The notes below the pieces were generated by a model that searched no databases, was not told the DNA's origin, and was given only the letters and a program-made list of their open reading frames with translations. Below are positions 46,092-55,348 of a stretch of 64,000 nt of DNA, piece by piece. The DNA lies in assembly GCF_000400735.1 (NCBI RefSeq), contig NZ_KE007359.1, forward strand, positions 127,885-191,884, written 5' to 3'. Positions within the stretch are counted from its first letter, which is position 1. Each line of letters starts with the position of its first letter. The DNA is from Acinetobacter tandoii DSM 14970 = CIP 107469 (lineage in GTDB: Bacteria; Pseudomonadota; Gammaproteobacteria; Pseudomonadales; Moraxellaceae). The position numbers and the translations under genes are program-made.

Positions 46092-47415
46092 TAGTTTTAT
46101 CTTCTGTTGTTAAGCTGGAGGAATCCGCTTCGTTTTCAATTTTATATTTTTCTTCTAACACATTACTGAAAATACTTTCAATCATCCAGACCCGATATAA
46201 GCTATTAAAGGTATAACTTTGCCCATCTATCCGTAATTCGAGCACAGGAAAATCAGGTTGTGACTTCATTTCACACAGGACATCGTTTTCTTTCAACTTG
46301 GCTTGAATATCCTCTTGCTTTACTTCCTGCAACTCTAAGCCCAACTCGCGTTGTAGCTCTTGATAGTGCGCCTTAAAGGACAAATCTTTGCCTTGGGTCC
46401 ATACCGCTTGCAAAATACGGTGCATGGCTGCAATCCGCTGCTCTTCAGGCACACGATAATATAGCTGTGCCATCGCATAAGTAGCTTCTTTGGTCGGACG
46501 ACAAAATGGGGTAAATGCCACTTCTGTCCGTTTAGATAAACGGGTTGCCAAGCTCCAGTCAAACCAGTCTCGCCCATGATAACTGAGTGGGTACACGGTC
46601 AACTGAATATTATAATAATCTGCCAATTCCTCTTTAATATAGGCCAATAACAGCCATGAAACTGGGTCTTCTAACGCAATATATAAATCTAACTCTGGAT
46701 CAAGTGCTTGAATTTCATTTAGTTCTTCTGCATCACTAATTGAATGCTCGCGCCATTCAATATGATTGATGAGAAAAATCGGATTGCCTGTCAGTAATTT
46801 TTGTTGCTTTAAACGGCGGGTTAGACGCAGCAGATCATCTACTGCATGATATTTACGGTCTGAAAATTCAAAATAACTGGCAAGGACGGCATCATCATTA
46901 AATACCCGCTCTGGAAAGTGCTGTTCTTGATGATGTTTACTCGCCATGGCATATAACGTGCGCAACTTGCCATACTGCTTCTGCCACAGCATATGAAACA
47001 CATCTTCGAGTAAATAGAGAAAATCCTGACCTTGTAGCGGAGTATTTCTTAAAATAGTTTCCGCCTGCGCCAAGGCTTCTTGTGACGGCTGTTCAGGGGT
47101 TTCGTGGAAACTGAATCGGTGCTGTTTCGATAAAATCTGTGCATCGTTCAAGCAATAGTGTTGCCATTCTTGCGCCGACATGTGATTCGGTGGCTCGGGA
47201 GCTTGACTGGAAATAATGACTTTGAGGGGTTTAAGTTCATCACTTAAAATTTCTTCTAATTGTGGCAACTGCTGCACAGCCAAATAGCTATAAACATCGT
47301 CTAAACGCAAATGAATATTGAGCCCATGCTCCGTAGGCAATACCTCTTGACGAGTTGGTTTTTGATAAAACCATCTCGATCGGATCGGATCAAACCAACG
47401 GCGTAACAGTGACAT
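46072..47415 (-). CDS. Tandem DsbA-like domain protein lacking CxxC
   Basis: 447 residues, soluble, no signal peptide. Two similar segments stand out: LNIHLRLDDVYSYLAVQQLPQLEEIL near residue 35 and DLYIALEDPVSWLLLAYIKEELADYY near residue 225. Each looks like the first strand-helix of a DsbA/2-hydroxychromene-2-carboxylate isomerase thioredoxin fold. Neither has the CxxC pair, so redox chemistry is unlikely; a glutathione-dependent isomerase or a structural role is possible. Overlap with the chorismate-mutase gene suggests a shared process. Function unknown. Confidence 0.7.
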   Translation of the reverse strand: MSLLRRWFDPIRSRWFYQKPTRQEVLPTEHGLNIHLRLDDVYSYLAVQQLPQLEEILSDELKPLKVIISSQAPEPPNHMSAQEWQHYCLNDAQILSKQHRFSFHETPEQPSQEALAQAETILRNTPLQGQDFLYLLEDVFHMLWQKQYGKLRTLYAMASKHHQEQHFPERVFNDDAVLASYFEFSDRKYHAVDDLLRLTRRLKQQKLLTGNPIFLINHIEWREHSISDAEELNEIQALDPELDLYIALEDPVSWLLLAYIKEELADYYNIQLTVYPLSYHGRDWFDWSLATRLSKRTEVAFTPFCRPTKEATYAMAQLYYRVPEEQRIAAMHRILQAVWTQGKDLSFKAHYQELQRELGLELQEVKQEDIQAKLKENDVLCEMKSQPDFPVLELRIDGQSYTFNSLYRVWMIESIFSNVLEEKYKIENEADSSSLTTEDKTNAEREM

Positions 47416-47564
47416 GAGTTGCCTCTAATGTAAAAAGAGCGAGTGATGTTGTTTCCAACCCGCAGAAAATGACCAATATGGTGAACAGAATGTCTTAAAA
47501 TACAATAAGTCTTGAGCAAAACGTAACATAATTCAAGACAAAATGTTCAATCCTTCCCGATAGC

Positions 47565-49250
47565 TTACAGTTCTAAATTTAAATCAGTCACTGCACCCTT
47601 TTCGGCTCCAGTGGTCAGTTTAGCAAACTTCGCTAGCGCACCGTGGGTATAATTCGGTTTTGGCTTGACCCAACGGTTTTGCCGTGCAGCGATTTCTTGT
47701 TCAGAAACATGCCAAGTCATTTCCCGTGTTTCGGCATTAATCGAGATACGATCTCCATTCTGAACAAGACCAATTGGTCCGCCTTCATAGGCTTCAGGGG
47801 TCACATGCCCAATTACAAAACCATGACTGCCTCCAGAAAAACGACCATCGGTAATCAGTGCCACAGATTTGCCCAGACCTTTACCAATAATCGCTGAAGT
47901 CGGTTTCAGCATTTCTGGCATACCTGGTCCGCCTTTAGGGCCTTCACCACGGATCACCACCACTTCACCTGCTTGAACTTCACCATCTAAAATGCCACGC
48001 ATGGCGCCAATTTCACCTTCGAAGACCCGTGCTGGCCCTTCAAAATACAAGCCTTCTTTGCCTGTAATTTTAGCCACAGCACCTGTTGGAGACAAATTAC
48101 CCTTGAGCACCACCAAGTGAGAGTCTTTTTTAATCGGGGCATCAAACGGTAAGATAATCTGTTGACCTTCAGGGTAGTCTTCAACCTCGGCTAAATTTTC
48201 CGCCAAGGTCTTTCCTGTCACAGTTAAACATGAACCATCGAGCATACCAGCATCCAACATCCGCTTCATCAGTGGTTGAATGCCTCCAATCGCAATCAGC
48301 TCTGACATCAGATATTGACCTGAAGGACGTACATCTGCCACTACGGGAATATCTTGCCCGATACGAACAAAATCATCCAAACTCAGTTCAACCCCAGCGG
48401 TATGTGCCATCGCCAGTAAGTGCAGCACCCCATTGGTCGAACCGCCCAAGGCAATCAGCACTTTAATTGAGTTTTCAAACGCGGCTTTAGTCATGATATC
48501 GCGCGGTTTAATATCTAAACGCAACAAATTCATCACCGCTTCGCCTGCTTTCTGACAGTCGATCCGCTTCTCATCGGAAACCGCTTCTTGTGCCGATGAA
48601 CCCGGTAAACTCATGCCCAAAGCTTCAATCGCAGAAGCCATCGAGTTTGCAGTGTACATCCCGCCACAAGAACCCGGCCCCGGTAGTGCTACTTCTTCAA
48701 TCTGTTTGACTTGAATGGCACTGATTTCACCTTTGGCGTGCTGACCCACAGCTTCAAAGACTGAAATCATGTCGGTATGCCCTGCGCCCGGCTTAATCGT
48801 ACCACCATAAACAAACAAACCCGGACGGTTTAAACGGGCTAAGCCCATGATGCAACCCGGCATATTTTTGTCACAACCACCAATCGCAATCACGCCATCA
48901 TAGGCCTGACAGCCCACTACCGCTTCAATCGAATCTGCAATAATTTCACGGCTCAGCAATGAATACTTCATGCCTTCGGTGCCGTTAGAAATGCCATCTG
49001 AAATGGTGATGGTATTAAAAATAATGCCTTTCCCACCTGCCTGATTGACCCCTTTTTCAGCCTCACGTGCCAACTCATTGATATGCATATTACACGGCGT
49101 GACATTGGCCCATGTCGAAGCAATACCGACAAAAGGACGAGTAAAGTCCGAATCTTTAAAGCCTGTGGCACGCATCATAGAGCGTGCAGGCGCATTTTCG
49201 ATGCCTTCATAAACGGGCGCTGAATGTTCGCGGATATTGTCTTTACTCAT
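47565..49250 (-). CDS. ilvD: Dihydroxy-acid dehydratase, short form (first of two)
   Basis: 561 residues of the IlvD/Edd family. Iron-sulfur and active-site landmarks are [80 protein letters not shown] and [20 protein letters not shown]. The length fits the short IlvD class found in Gram-positives, archaea and some proteobacteria. It should dehydrate dihydroxy acids in valine, leucine and isoleucine synthesis. Some relatives use sugar acids instead, and that cannot be excluded. A second, longer ilvD lies 480 bases to the right. Confidence 0.9.
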   Translation of the reverse strand: MSKDNIREHSAPVYEGIENAPARSMMRATGFKDSDFTRPFVGIASTWANVTPCNMHINELAREAEKGVNQAGGKGIIFNTITISDGISNGTEGMKYSLLSREIIADSIEAVVGCQAYDGVIAIGGCDKNMPGCIMGLARLNRPGLFVYGGTIKPGAGHTDMISVFEAVGQHAKGEISAIQVKQIEEVALPGPGSCGGMYTANSMASAIEALGMSLPGSSAQEAVSDEKRIDCQKAGEAVMNLLRLDIKPRDIMTKAAFENSIKVLIALGGSTNGVLHLLAMAHTAGVELSLDDFVRIGQDIPVVADVRPSGQYLMSELIAIGGIQPLMKRMLDAGMLDGSCLTVTGKTLAENLAEVEDYPEGQQIILPFDAPIKKDSHLVVLKGNLSPTGAVAKITGKEGLYFEGPARVFEGEIGAMRGILDGEVQAGEVVVIRGEGPKGGPGMPEMLKPTSAIIGKGLGKSVALITDGRFSGGSHGFVIGHVTPEAYEGGPIGLVQNGDRISINAETREMTWHVSEQEIAARQNRWVKPKPNYTHGALAKFAKLTTGAEKGAVTDLNLEL

Positions 49251-49434
49251 TGTATTTTTCCTTGGCGGTGGCTGCGTATTGCTCTACGGTCTTGGCAATT
49301 TTTTCTATTTTTAGTGTATAGAAAGTAAGCGATACATGAAAGTACAATGAGGCTTTCGAGTTAATAACCGCTAATCTCTTAATAGTCTTAATATTTTTAT
49401 CCTGAATCTATCCTGTTGTTGGATACACGGAAAC

Positions 49435-49605
49435 GTCATCCGCAACCTGAGCAAGAATAAAAGCATTGCTTTTATTTGCAGCGCAAGACGAAGTAGTTGC
49501 CTATTAAATGGACTGTTTTTTCAAGATATTCTTTTAGATGCCGAAAATAAACAGGTTTTGCGGATGACCAATGGTTTTGCCTACTTTTGCCGAAACAAAA
49601 GTAGG
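49435..49605. repeat. Composite intergenic inverted-repeat element
   Basis: Outer arms GTCATCCGCAACCTG (49435-49449) and CAGGTTTTGCGGATGAC (49552-49568) are complementary apart from two extra bases. Inside is a 9-bp hairpin, AATAAAAGC/GCTTTTATT (49456-49476). Immediately to the right is a perfect 10-bp hairpin, CCTACTTTTG/CAAAAGTAGG (49580-49605, loop CCGAAA). The arrangement resembles dispersed REP/MITE-like elements. Whether it recurs in the genome cannot be tested from one window. Confidence 0.5.
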
Positions 49606-49681
49606 TCGAACCGAAGGTTATAAACCGCAATTTGAGCTACACCTTTAAGATCCCATTGTGCTGAACCAATAACTTTTAAAT

Positions 49682-49706
49682 AAAAAGCACCCCAAAATGG
49701 AGTGCT
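49682..49706 (-). terminator. Terminator after the longer ilvD
   Basis: On the minus strand AGCACTCC pairs with GGGGTGCT (one mismatch) around 49686-49706 and is followed by TTTTTA. It starts about 26 bases after the ilvD stop codon. Confidence 0.65.
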
Positions 49707-49732
49707 CTTTCTAATCGGTAAAAAACTACAAA

Positions 49733-51562
49733 TTAAATTTCACGTACCGCACCTTTAGAAGCACTGGTAGTATGCATCGCATAGGCTTTTAAGGCTTTAG
49801 ACACTTTACGCGGACGCGGCTCAGCAGGTTGCCAACCTTTGGCTTCTTGTACTTCACGGCGCGCTGCCATTGTTGCTTCGTCCACAGCCAAGTGAATCGT
49901 ACGGTTTGGAATATCAATTTCAATACGGTCACCGTCTTCAACCAAACCAATCGCACCACCTTCAGCGGCTTCAGGCGAAACGTGACCAATAGAAAGACCA
50001 GATGATCCACCTGAGAAACGACCATCGGTAAGTAAGGCACAATCTTTACCTAAACCTTTCGATTTTAAATAACTGGTTGGATACAACATTTCTTGCATCC
50101 CCGGACCACCACGTGGGCCTTCGTAACGAATTACCACCACATCACCTGCGGTAATTTTCCCACCTAGAATCGCTTCTACCGCAGTATCTTGGCTTTCAAA
50201 AACACGTGCTGTGCCGTTGAATTTCAAGATGGAGTCATCCACACCTGCTGTTTTCACAATACAGCCTTCAAGGGCAATGTTACCGTAAAGAACAGCCAGA
50301 CCACCATCTTGAGAGAAAGCATGTTCAGCATTACGAATAACACCGTTGTTACGGTCACCATCTAAACGAGAGTAGTAACGGTCTTGTGAGAATGCAGTTT
50401 GCGTCGGTACACCACCTGGTGCTGAACGGAAGAACTGATACACTTCTTCGTCTTCTGTACGGATAATGTCCCATTTATCCAAAGCATCTTTTAAGGTTTT
50501 TTCATGCACAGTCGGTACAGACGTATCCAACAAGCCTGCACGGTCTAATTCACCCAAAATTGACATGATACCACCTGCACGGTGGACATCTTCCATATGT
50601 ACATCTTGTTTTGCAGGCGCAACTTTACACAAAACAGGCACTTTACGTGACAAACGGTCAATGTCAGTCATGGTAAAGTCAACTTCTGCCTCATTCGCAG
50701 CAGCCAATAAGTGAAGAACGGTATTGGTTGACCCCCCCATTGAAATATCAAGGGTCATGGCATTTTCAAAGGCTGCTTTGGTCGCGATAGAACGTGGAAG
50801 AATGCTGTAATCTTCTTGCTCATAATGGCGTTTTGCCAGTTCAACAATCAACTGACCTGCTTTTTCAAATAATTTTTTACGATTTGCATGTGTCGCCAAA
50901 GTTGAGCCGTTACCTGGAAGCGATAGGCCCAACGCTTCGGTTAAACAGTTCATTGAGTTTGCCGTGAACATGCCTGAACATGAACCACACGTTGGACAAG
51001 CTGAACGTTCGTATGCAGCCACTTCTTCATCGGTGAAGCTGTCATCTGCCGCAACAATCATGGCATCGACAAGGTCAATCGCATGTTCATTGCCACGGAT
51101 TTTGACTTTACCCGCTTCCATCGGCCCGCCAGAGACAAACACCACAGGAATGTTCAGGCGCATAGAAGCCATCAACATGCCTGGGGTGATTTTGTCACAG
51201 TTCGAAATACACACCATGGCATCAGCACAATGCGCATTGACCATGTATTCTACAGAGTCTGCAATTAAGTCACGTGAAGGCAATGAATACAACATGCCAT
51301 CATGTCCCATCGCAATCCCATCATCGACTGCAATGGTATTAAATTCTTTTGCTACACCGCCTGACGCTTCAATTTGACGTGCCACAAGTTGACCTAAGTC
51401 TTTAAGATGCACATGACCAGGAACAAATTGAGTAAAAGAGTTGACCACCGCAATAATCGGTTTGCCAAAATCTTCATCTTTCATACCTGTTGCACGCCAT
51501 AAACCACGTGCGCCAGCCATATTTCTTCCATGTGTTGATGTTTTTGAACGATAATCAGGCAT
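49733..51562 (-). CDS. ilvD: Dihydroxy-acid dehydratase, long (E. coli-type) form (second of two)
   Basis: About 609 residues from the ATG at 51562, with GGA eight bases upstream. An in-frame TTG at 51577 is rejected. It matches E. coli IlvD in length and motifs: [107 protein letters not shown] and [20 protein letters not shown]. The cysteines in NCDK and CGSC ligate the [4Fe-4S] cluster. It catalyses the third step of branched-chain amino-acid synthesis. Confidence 0.95.
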   Translation of the reverse strand: MPDYRSKTSTHGRNMAGARGLWRATGMKDEDFGKPIIAVVNSFTQFVPGHVHLKDLGQLVARQIEASGGVAKEFNTIAVDDGIAMGHDGMLYSLPSRDLIADSVEYMVNAHCADAMVCISNCDKITPGMLMASMRLNIPVVFVSGGPMEAGKVKIRGNEHAIDLVDAMIVAADDSFTDEEVAAYERSACPTCGSCSGMFTANSMNCLTEALGLSLPGNGSTLATHANRKKLFEKAGQLIVELAKRHYEQEDYSILPRSIATKAAFENAMTLDISMGGSTNTVLHLLAAANEAEVDFTMTDIDRLSRKVPVLCKVAPAKQDVHMEDVHRAGGIMSILGELDRAGLLDTSVPTVHEKTLKDALDKWDIIRTEDEEVYQFFRSAPGGVPTQTAFSQDRYYSRLDGDRNNGVIRNAEHAFSQDGGLAVLYGNIALEGCIVKTAGVDDSILKFNGTARVFESQDTAVEAILGGKITAGDVVVIRYEGPRGGPGMQEMLYPTSYLKSKGLGKDCALLTDGRFSGGSSGLSIGHVSPEAAEGGAIGLVEDGDRIEIDIPNRTIHLAVDEATMAARREVQEAKGWQPAEPRPRKVSKALKAYAMHTTSASKGAVREI

Positions 51563-51981
51563 TTGCGTTTCCAACAAAGTTTGTGCTTGATATGAATCTG
51601 CGATTCACTCTGGCTAAATAAGACTGATGGATCATCTAGAATCAGTCGAAATATAGGCAACATCATACTACAGCGAAGTGTTTAACAGACAACCAGCATT
51701 CAACTTTCCTGCATTCAAACAACACAGGCTATATTCCGACACATGATCTCAAAGAAAGCTTTAATGAAACTACTATAAACCGAACACAGCAGATTAAATA
51801 CAAAACTTTCATGAATATTTTTTTAATTTTGCATAACTAAAAGTTTTCAAACACCGATACCCTTGCTATTTTTTGCATCGCATATTCAACCAATCCCATG
51901 ATTGTTACAGCGCATATTGTAGATTCGGCTTGGCGTTGCTTTTGACATATAATAGACGCAAGTTTCTATGGAATTTGATGT
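51563..51981. other. Divergent intergenic region between ilvD and fmt
   Basis: About 420 AT-rich bases with no gene. A consensus -10 TATAAT at 51948-51953 lies 29 bases before the fmt GTG; the matching -35 is poor. No attenuator-like leader peptide for ilvD was found by eye. Confidence 0.45.
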
Positions 51982-52941
51982 GTGAAAATCATCTTTGCCG
52001 GTACACCTGAATTTGCTGCATGTGCTTTGGCAGCGTTACTCAAAACAGAACATGAAATTGTTGCGGTATACACCCAACCTGACCGCAAAGCGGGTCGTGG
52101 TCAAAAACTGACTGCTTCAGCAGTCAAACAGTTGGCATTGGAACATGATTTACCCGTATATCAACCTTTACACTTCAAATCTTCCACTGAGGAAGGCCTA
52201 GCTGCACAACAACAATTAAAAGATTTAAATGCCGATGTGATGGTGGTTGCCGCTTATGGCCTCATCTTGCCTCAAGTGGTACTCGATACCCCCAAATATG
52301 GCTGCCTGAATATTCATGGTTCATTGTTACCGCGTTGGCGTGGTGCTGCACCGATTCAACGTGCAATTGCCACAGGAGATGCTGAAACGGGTGTCACCAT
52401 TATGAAAATGGCGGCAGGCCTAGATACGGGCGACATGATGTACAAGACTTACTGTCCGATTGAGGCGACCGATACCTCAGCCTCATTGCATGACAAATTA
52501 GCGCTGCAAGGGGCAGAAGCAATTGTTGCCGTGTTGCACTCTGAACAAACCTTACAGCAATATTTAGCCGAGCGTGAAGTACAAGATGAAGCGTTCACGG
52601 TCTATGCACATAAACTCAGTAAAGCTGAAGCGCAAATTGATTGGTCACAAGATGCGATAAGCATTGACCGTAATATCCGTGCTTTTAACCCTTGGCCCGT
52701 GGCATTTATTCCACTCGATGAGCAAAATAACTTAAGAGTTTGGAATTCCGTCTTATCAAATGAAACGACAGAAAAGACCCAAGTGGGTGAAATTATTGCC
52801 ATTGATAAACACGGTGTACATGTTGCCTGTGCTAATCATACCGTCATCATACTCACAACTTTACAATGGCCAGGCGGTAAGCCACTGAATGCTATACAAA
52901 TTTTACAAACCCAAAAACTGAATATTGGACAAATTTTATAA
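51982..52941 (+). CDS. fmt: Methionyl-tRNA formyltransferase
   Basis: 319 residues starting at GTG (GTGAAAATC), with GGA nine bases upstream. The N-terminal formyl-folate domain contains IIFAGTPEFAACALAALL, VYTQPDRKAGRGQKL, VVAAYGLILP and the catalytic LNIHGSLLPRWRGAAPIQRAI. The C-terminal OB-like domain follows (AEAQIDWSQDA, RAFNPWPVAF). It formylates initiator tRNA. It shares a base with rsmB (TAATG), the usual fmt-rsmB pair. Confidence 0.96.
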   Translation: MKIIFAGTPEFAACALAALLKTEHEIVAVYTQPDRKAGRGQKLTASAVKQLALEHDLPVYQPLHFKSSTEEGLAAQQQLKDLNADVMVVAAYGLILPQVVLDTPKYGCLNIHGSLLPRWRGAAPIQRAIATGDAETGVTIMKMAAGLDTGDMMYKTYCPIEATDTSASLHDKLALQGAEAIVAVLHSEQTLQQYLAEREVQDEAFTVYAHKLSKAEAQIDWSQDAISIDRNIRAFNPWPVAFIPLDEQNNLRVWNSVLSNETTEKTQVGEIIAIDKHGVHVACANHTVIILTTLQWPGGKPLNAIQILQTQKLNIGQIL

Positions 52942-54248
52942 TGAAACAATCTCCCCACGCCTCAGGTAAGACTTTAAACTTACGTGCTCAGGTTGTTAAA
53001 ACGTTATTGGCTGTCCAAAATGGTCAATCACTGGCATCGGTGCTTCAACAACACATGGCCATTGTGTCCGACAAAGACCGTGCCTTGTACCATGAATTAG
53101 TTCTTGGCTGTTTACGCCAATGGCACGCACTGAAACAAGTGACGTTACCATTGCTGTCTAAACCACTTGAAAATCAAGTGGTTGAAACCTGTTTATACGT
53201 AGGTTTATACCAATTGCTGTGTACCCGCGTTGCAGCGCATGCGGCTATTTCTGAAACGGTAGATGCAGCAAAACAATTGGGTATGGAAAGCTTAAGCGGT
53301 GTGGTCAACGCCATTTTGCGTCGTGCAACCCGAGAAACAGAACAGTTCTACGATGTTTTAGAGCAAGCATCGAATTTGCCAAGCTGGTTATCCAAACGTT
53401 TGAAAAAAGACTGGGGGGAGCAACTGGCTGAAATCAGCTATGAACTAAAACAAGTTGCCCCCCTAACCTTGCGCGTCAATACCTTACAGGTCAGCCGTGA
53501 CGAATATTTAGAAATCTTAGAAGATGAAGGCATTGAAGCACATGCATGTGAACTTTCTAATGTCGGGATTGTGCTCGATGAGAGTATTCATGTGCCTAGC
53601 CTTCCTGGTTTTGAAGCGGGTGGTTTTTCAGTACAGGATGAACATGCACAACTCTGTGCAACCTTGTTGCCCGACTTAAATGGCAAATTTGTGATTGATG
53701 CCTGTGCAGCACCTGGAGGCAAAACAGCACATATTTTAGAGAAATATCAGCCGAAAAAACTGATTGCCCTCGACCAAGATGAAAAACGCCTAAAACGTGT
53801 CGCTGAAAACTTAGAACGTTTAGCTTTAAGCGAAGAGTCTGTAGAAATTATTACAGCCGATGCTGTGAAATGGACATCACCTGAACTTGCAGATTGTATC
53901 GTCCTCGATGCACCTTGTTCAGCAATTGGCGTGATCCGTCGCCATCCAGATATTCGTTTACTACGTCAATCAAGTGATATTGCCCAAACAGTTGAGCTAC
54001 AAAAGAAAATTCTTGAAAACATGTGGCAACAACTCAAAGTGGGCGGCACATTGCTATACATTACCTGTTCAATTTTAAAAGCAGAAAATGAACAGCAAAT
54101 GGTCGATTTCTTTGCCAAACACACTGATGCGAAAGAAATTAAAATTAATGCTGATTGGGGGATTGAGCAGATTCATGGTCGTCAATTGTTCCCACAAATA
54201 GGGCATGGCGACGGTTTTTATTATTGCTTAATCGAAAAAACTGCCTAA
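52941..54248 (+). CDS. rsmB: 16S rRNA m5C967 methyltransferase
   Basis: 435 residues. The N-terminal NusB-like domain (LNLRAQVVKTLLAVQNGQSL, HAAISETVDAAKQLG) precedes a SAM methyltransferase domain. The SAM loop is DACAAPGGKTAHILE, and the catalytic cysteines lie in VLDAPCSAIGVIRRHPDIR and LLYITCSILKAENE. It methylates C967 of 16S rRNA. Second gene of the fmt operon; the trkA gene found next in some gamma-proteobacteria is absent. A hairpin terminator follows. Confidence 0.95.
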   Translation: MKQSPHASGKTLNLRAQVVKTLLAVQNGQSLASVLQQHMAIVSDKDRALYHELVLGCLRQWHALKQVTLPLLSKPLENQVVETCLYVGLYQLLCTRVAAHAAISETVDAAKQLGMESLSGVVNAILRRATRETEQFYDVLEQASNLPSWLSKRLKKDWGEQLAEISYELKQVAPLTLRVNTLQVSRDEYLEILEDEGIEAHACELSNVGIVLDESIHVPSLPGFEAGGFSVQDEHAQLCATLLPDLNGKFVIDACAAPGGKTAHILEKYQPKKLIALDQDEKRLKRVAENLERLALSEESVEIITADAVKWTSPELADCIVLDAPCSAIGVIRRHPDIRLLRQSSDIAQTVELQKKILENMWQQLKVGGTLLYITCSILKAENEQQMVDFFAKHTDAKEIKINADWGIEQIHGRQLFPQIGHGDGFYYCLIEKTA

Positions 54249-54260
54249 AACTTTTCAGGA

Positions 54261-54286
54261 AAACAGAAACGCTCGTTTCTGTTTTT
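54261..54286 (+). terminator. Terminator after rsmB
   Basis: AAACAGAAAC (54261-54270) pairs perfectly with GTTTCTGTTT (54275-54284) around GCTC, followed by TT. It also lies just past the end of the convergent ZIP gene. Confidence 0.75.
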
Positions 54287-54297
54287 CACTCTCCAAG

Positions 54298-55107
54298 CTA
54301 ACTCACATACTTAAACATCACCAGACTCAGTGCCAAACATGCCATACCTGTAACTAAACCATAGACTGTTTCATGCCCTTGCGCATATTTTTTGGCCGTC
54401 GGGAGTAGTTCATCTAAGGCCAAATACACCATCACCCCACCAATAATGCCAAATACGGTGCCATACACACTAAAACTTAAATACGGTGCCAAAAGAAAAT
54501 AACCAAGCATTGCACCTAAAGGTTCAGCAAGCCCCGAGACCAGACTGGCAATTAATGCTGCACTTTTTTTCTGAGTTGCCATATAGACTGGCAAAGCAAT
54601 CGCAATTCCTTCAGGAATATTATGAATACCAATCGCTACCGCAAGCGGTGCCCCAAGTGCGGGACTTTCTAAAGTCGCAAAAAAAGTCGCTAAACCCTCT
54701 GGCAAGTTATGTGCCGTAATTGCGAATAAAGTCAGTAATCCTGTCCGTAATAATTGTTGTTGATTAATGCCCTGCACACTTTGGTTTTCAATGGTTTCAT
54801 GAGGGTTGGGAATACAACGGTCGAGAATTAAAACTAAAACCACACCCAGCAATAATGATAAAGTCCCAAAGGCATAGCCCGTTTTATCATCAAAAGCCAG
54901 ACTAAAAGAATGAATGGATTTATTTAAAATTTCTGTCAAAGAAACATAAATCATCGCCCCTGCGGAAAATGCCAATCCAAACGAGAGAAAGCGATAACTC
55001 GGCTGTTTAAAGAATACAACCAAAATACCGCCCAGAACTGTCGCCAGTCCTGCAAGCAAGGTCACGCCAAATGCAACCCACACCTGATGCGGTAATAAGG
55101 TGTCCAT
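54298..55107 (-). CDS. zupT: ZIP-family divalent metal transporter (ZupT-like)
   Basis: 269 residues with eight membrane segments. The metal-site helices carry ITAHNLPEGLATFFATLE and AIGIHNIPEGIAIALPVY, the H-N-x-P-E-G pair typical of ZIP/ZupT proteins. It imports zinc and perhaps other divalent metals. It lies downstream of metPS on the same strand, but a strong 13-bp hairpin separates them, so it is probably transcribed separately. Confidence 0.92.
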   Translation of the reverse strand: MDTLLPHQVWVAFGVTLLAGLATVLGGILVVFFKQPSYRFLSFGLAFSAGAMIYVSLTEILNKSIHSFSLAFDDKTGYAFGTLSLLLGVVLVLILDRCIPNPHETIENQSVQGINQQQLLRTGLLTLFAITAHNLPEGLATFFATLESPALGAPLAVAIGIHNIPEGIAIALPVYMATQKKSAALIASLVSGLAEPLGAMLGYFLLAPYLSFSVYGTVFGIIGGVMVYLALDELLPTAKKYAQGHETVYGLVTGMACLALSLVMFKYVS

Positions 55108-55126
55108 AAAGTGATGCTCTAAATAA

Positions 55127-55158
55127 GAAAGCCATTATCTTAAATGATAATGGCTTTC
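55127..55158 (-). terminator. 13-bp perfect hairpin between metS and zupT
   Basis: GAAAGCCATTATC (55127-55139) pairs perfectly with GATAATGGCTTTC (55146-55158). Read on the minus strand it is followed by TTATTT, so it probably terminates metPS. It lies 20 bases before the zupT ATG, so it could also serve as an operator or leader structure of zupT. Confidence 0.65.
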
Positions 55159-55194
55159 ATTTGCATATACTTAGTATTTACTGAAACAAATTAT

Positions 55195-55338
55195 TTACAA
55201 CGTGTGCTGATCTTTTACTTCGTCCAGCACTTCATCCAATTCTTCAGGGTTTTTCATCAAATGGAGAATCGACAATGCCAACCCGCCCCAGAGAAATACC
55301 ATTGAGATAATCATCATTATGATAGCTTTAGTATTCAT
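55195..55338 (-). CDS. metS: MetS-like small subunit of an NSS transporter
   Basis: 46 residues from the ATG at 55338, with AGGAGA seven bases upstream. One membrane segment (AIIMMIISMVFLWGGLALSIL) is followed by an acidic tail (NPEELDEVLDEVKDQ). This matches the MetS-type small subunit paired with NSS transporters; in Corynebacterium, MetPS imports methionine. It starts 10 bases after metP. An upstream ATG inside metP (55383) would give a charged extension and is rejected. Confidence 0.8.
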   Translation of the reverse strand: MNTKAIIMMIISMVFLWGGLALSILHLMKNPEELDEVLDEVKDQHTL

Positions 55339-55348
55339 TCTGCTTCTC

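Larger units (their letters stand above)
49251..49732. other. Intergenic region between the two ilvD genes
   Basis: No gene is seen in about 480 bases. It holds the ilvD (short form) promoter region, a composite inverted-repeat element (49435-49605, listed separately) and the terminator of the longer ilvD near 49682. Confidence 0.6.
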
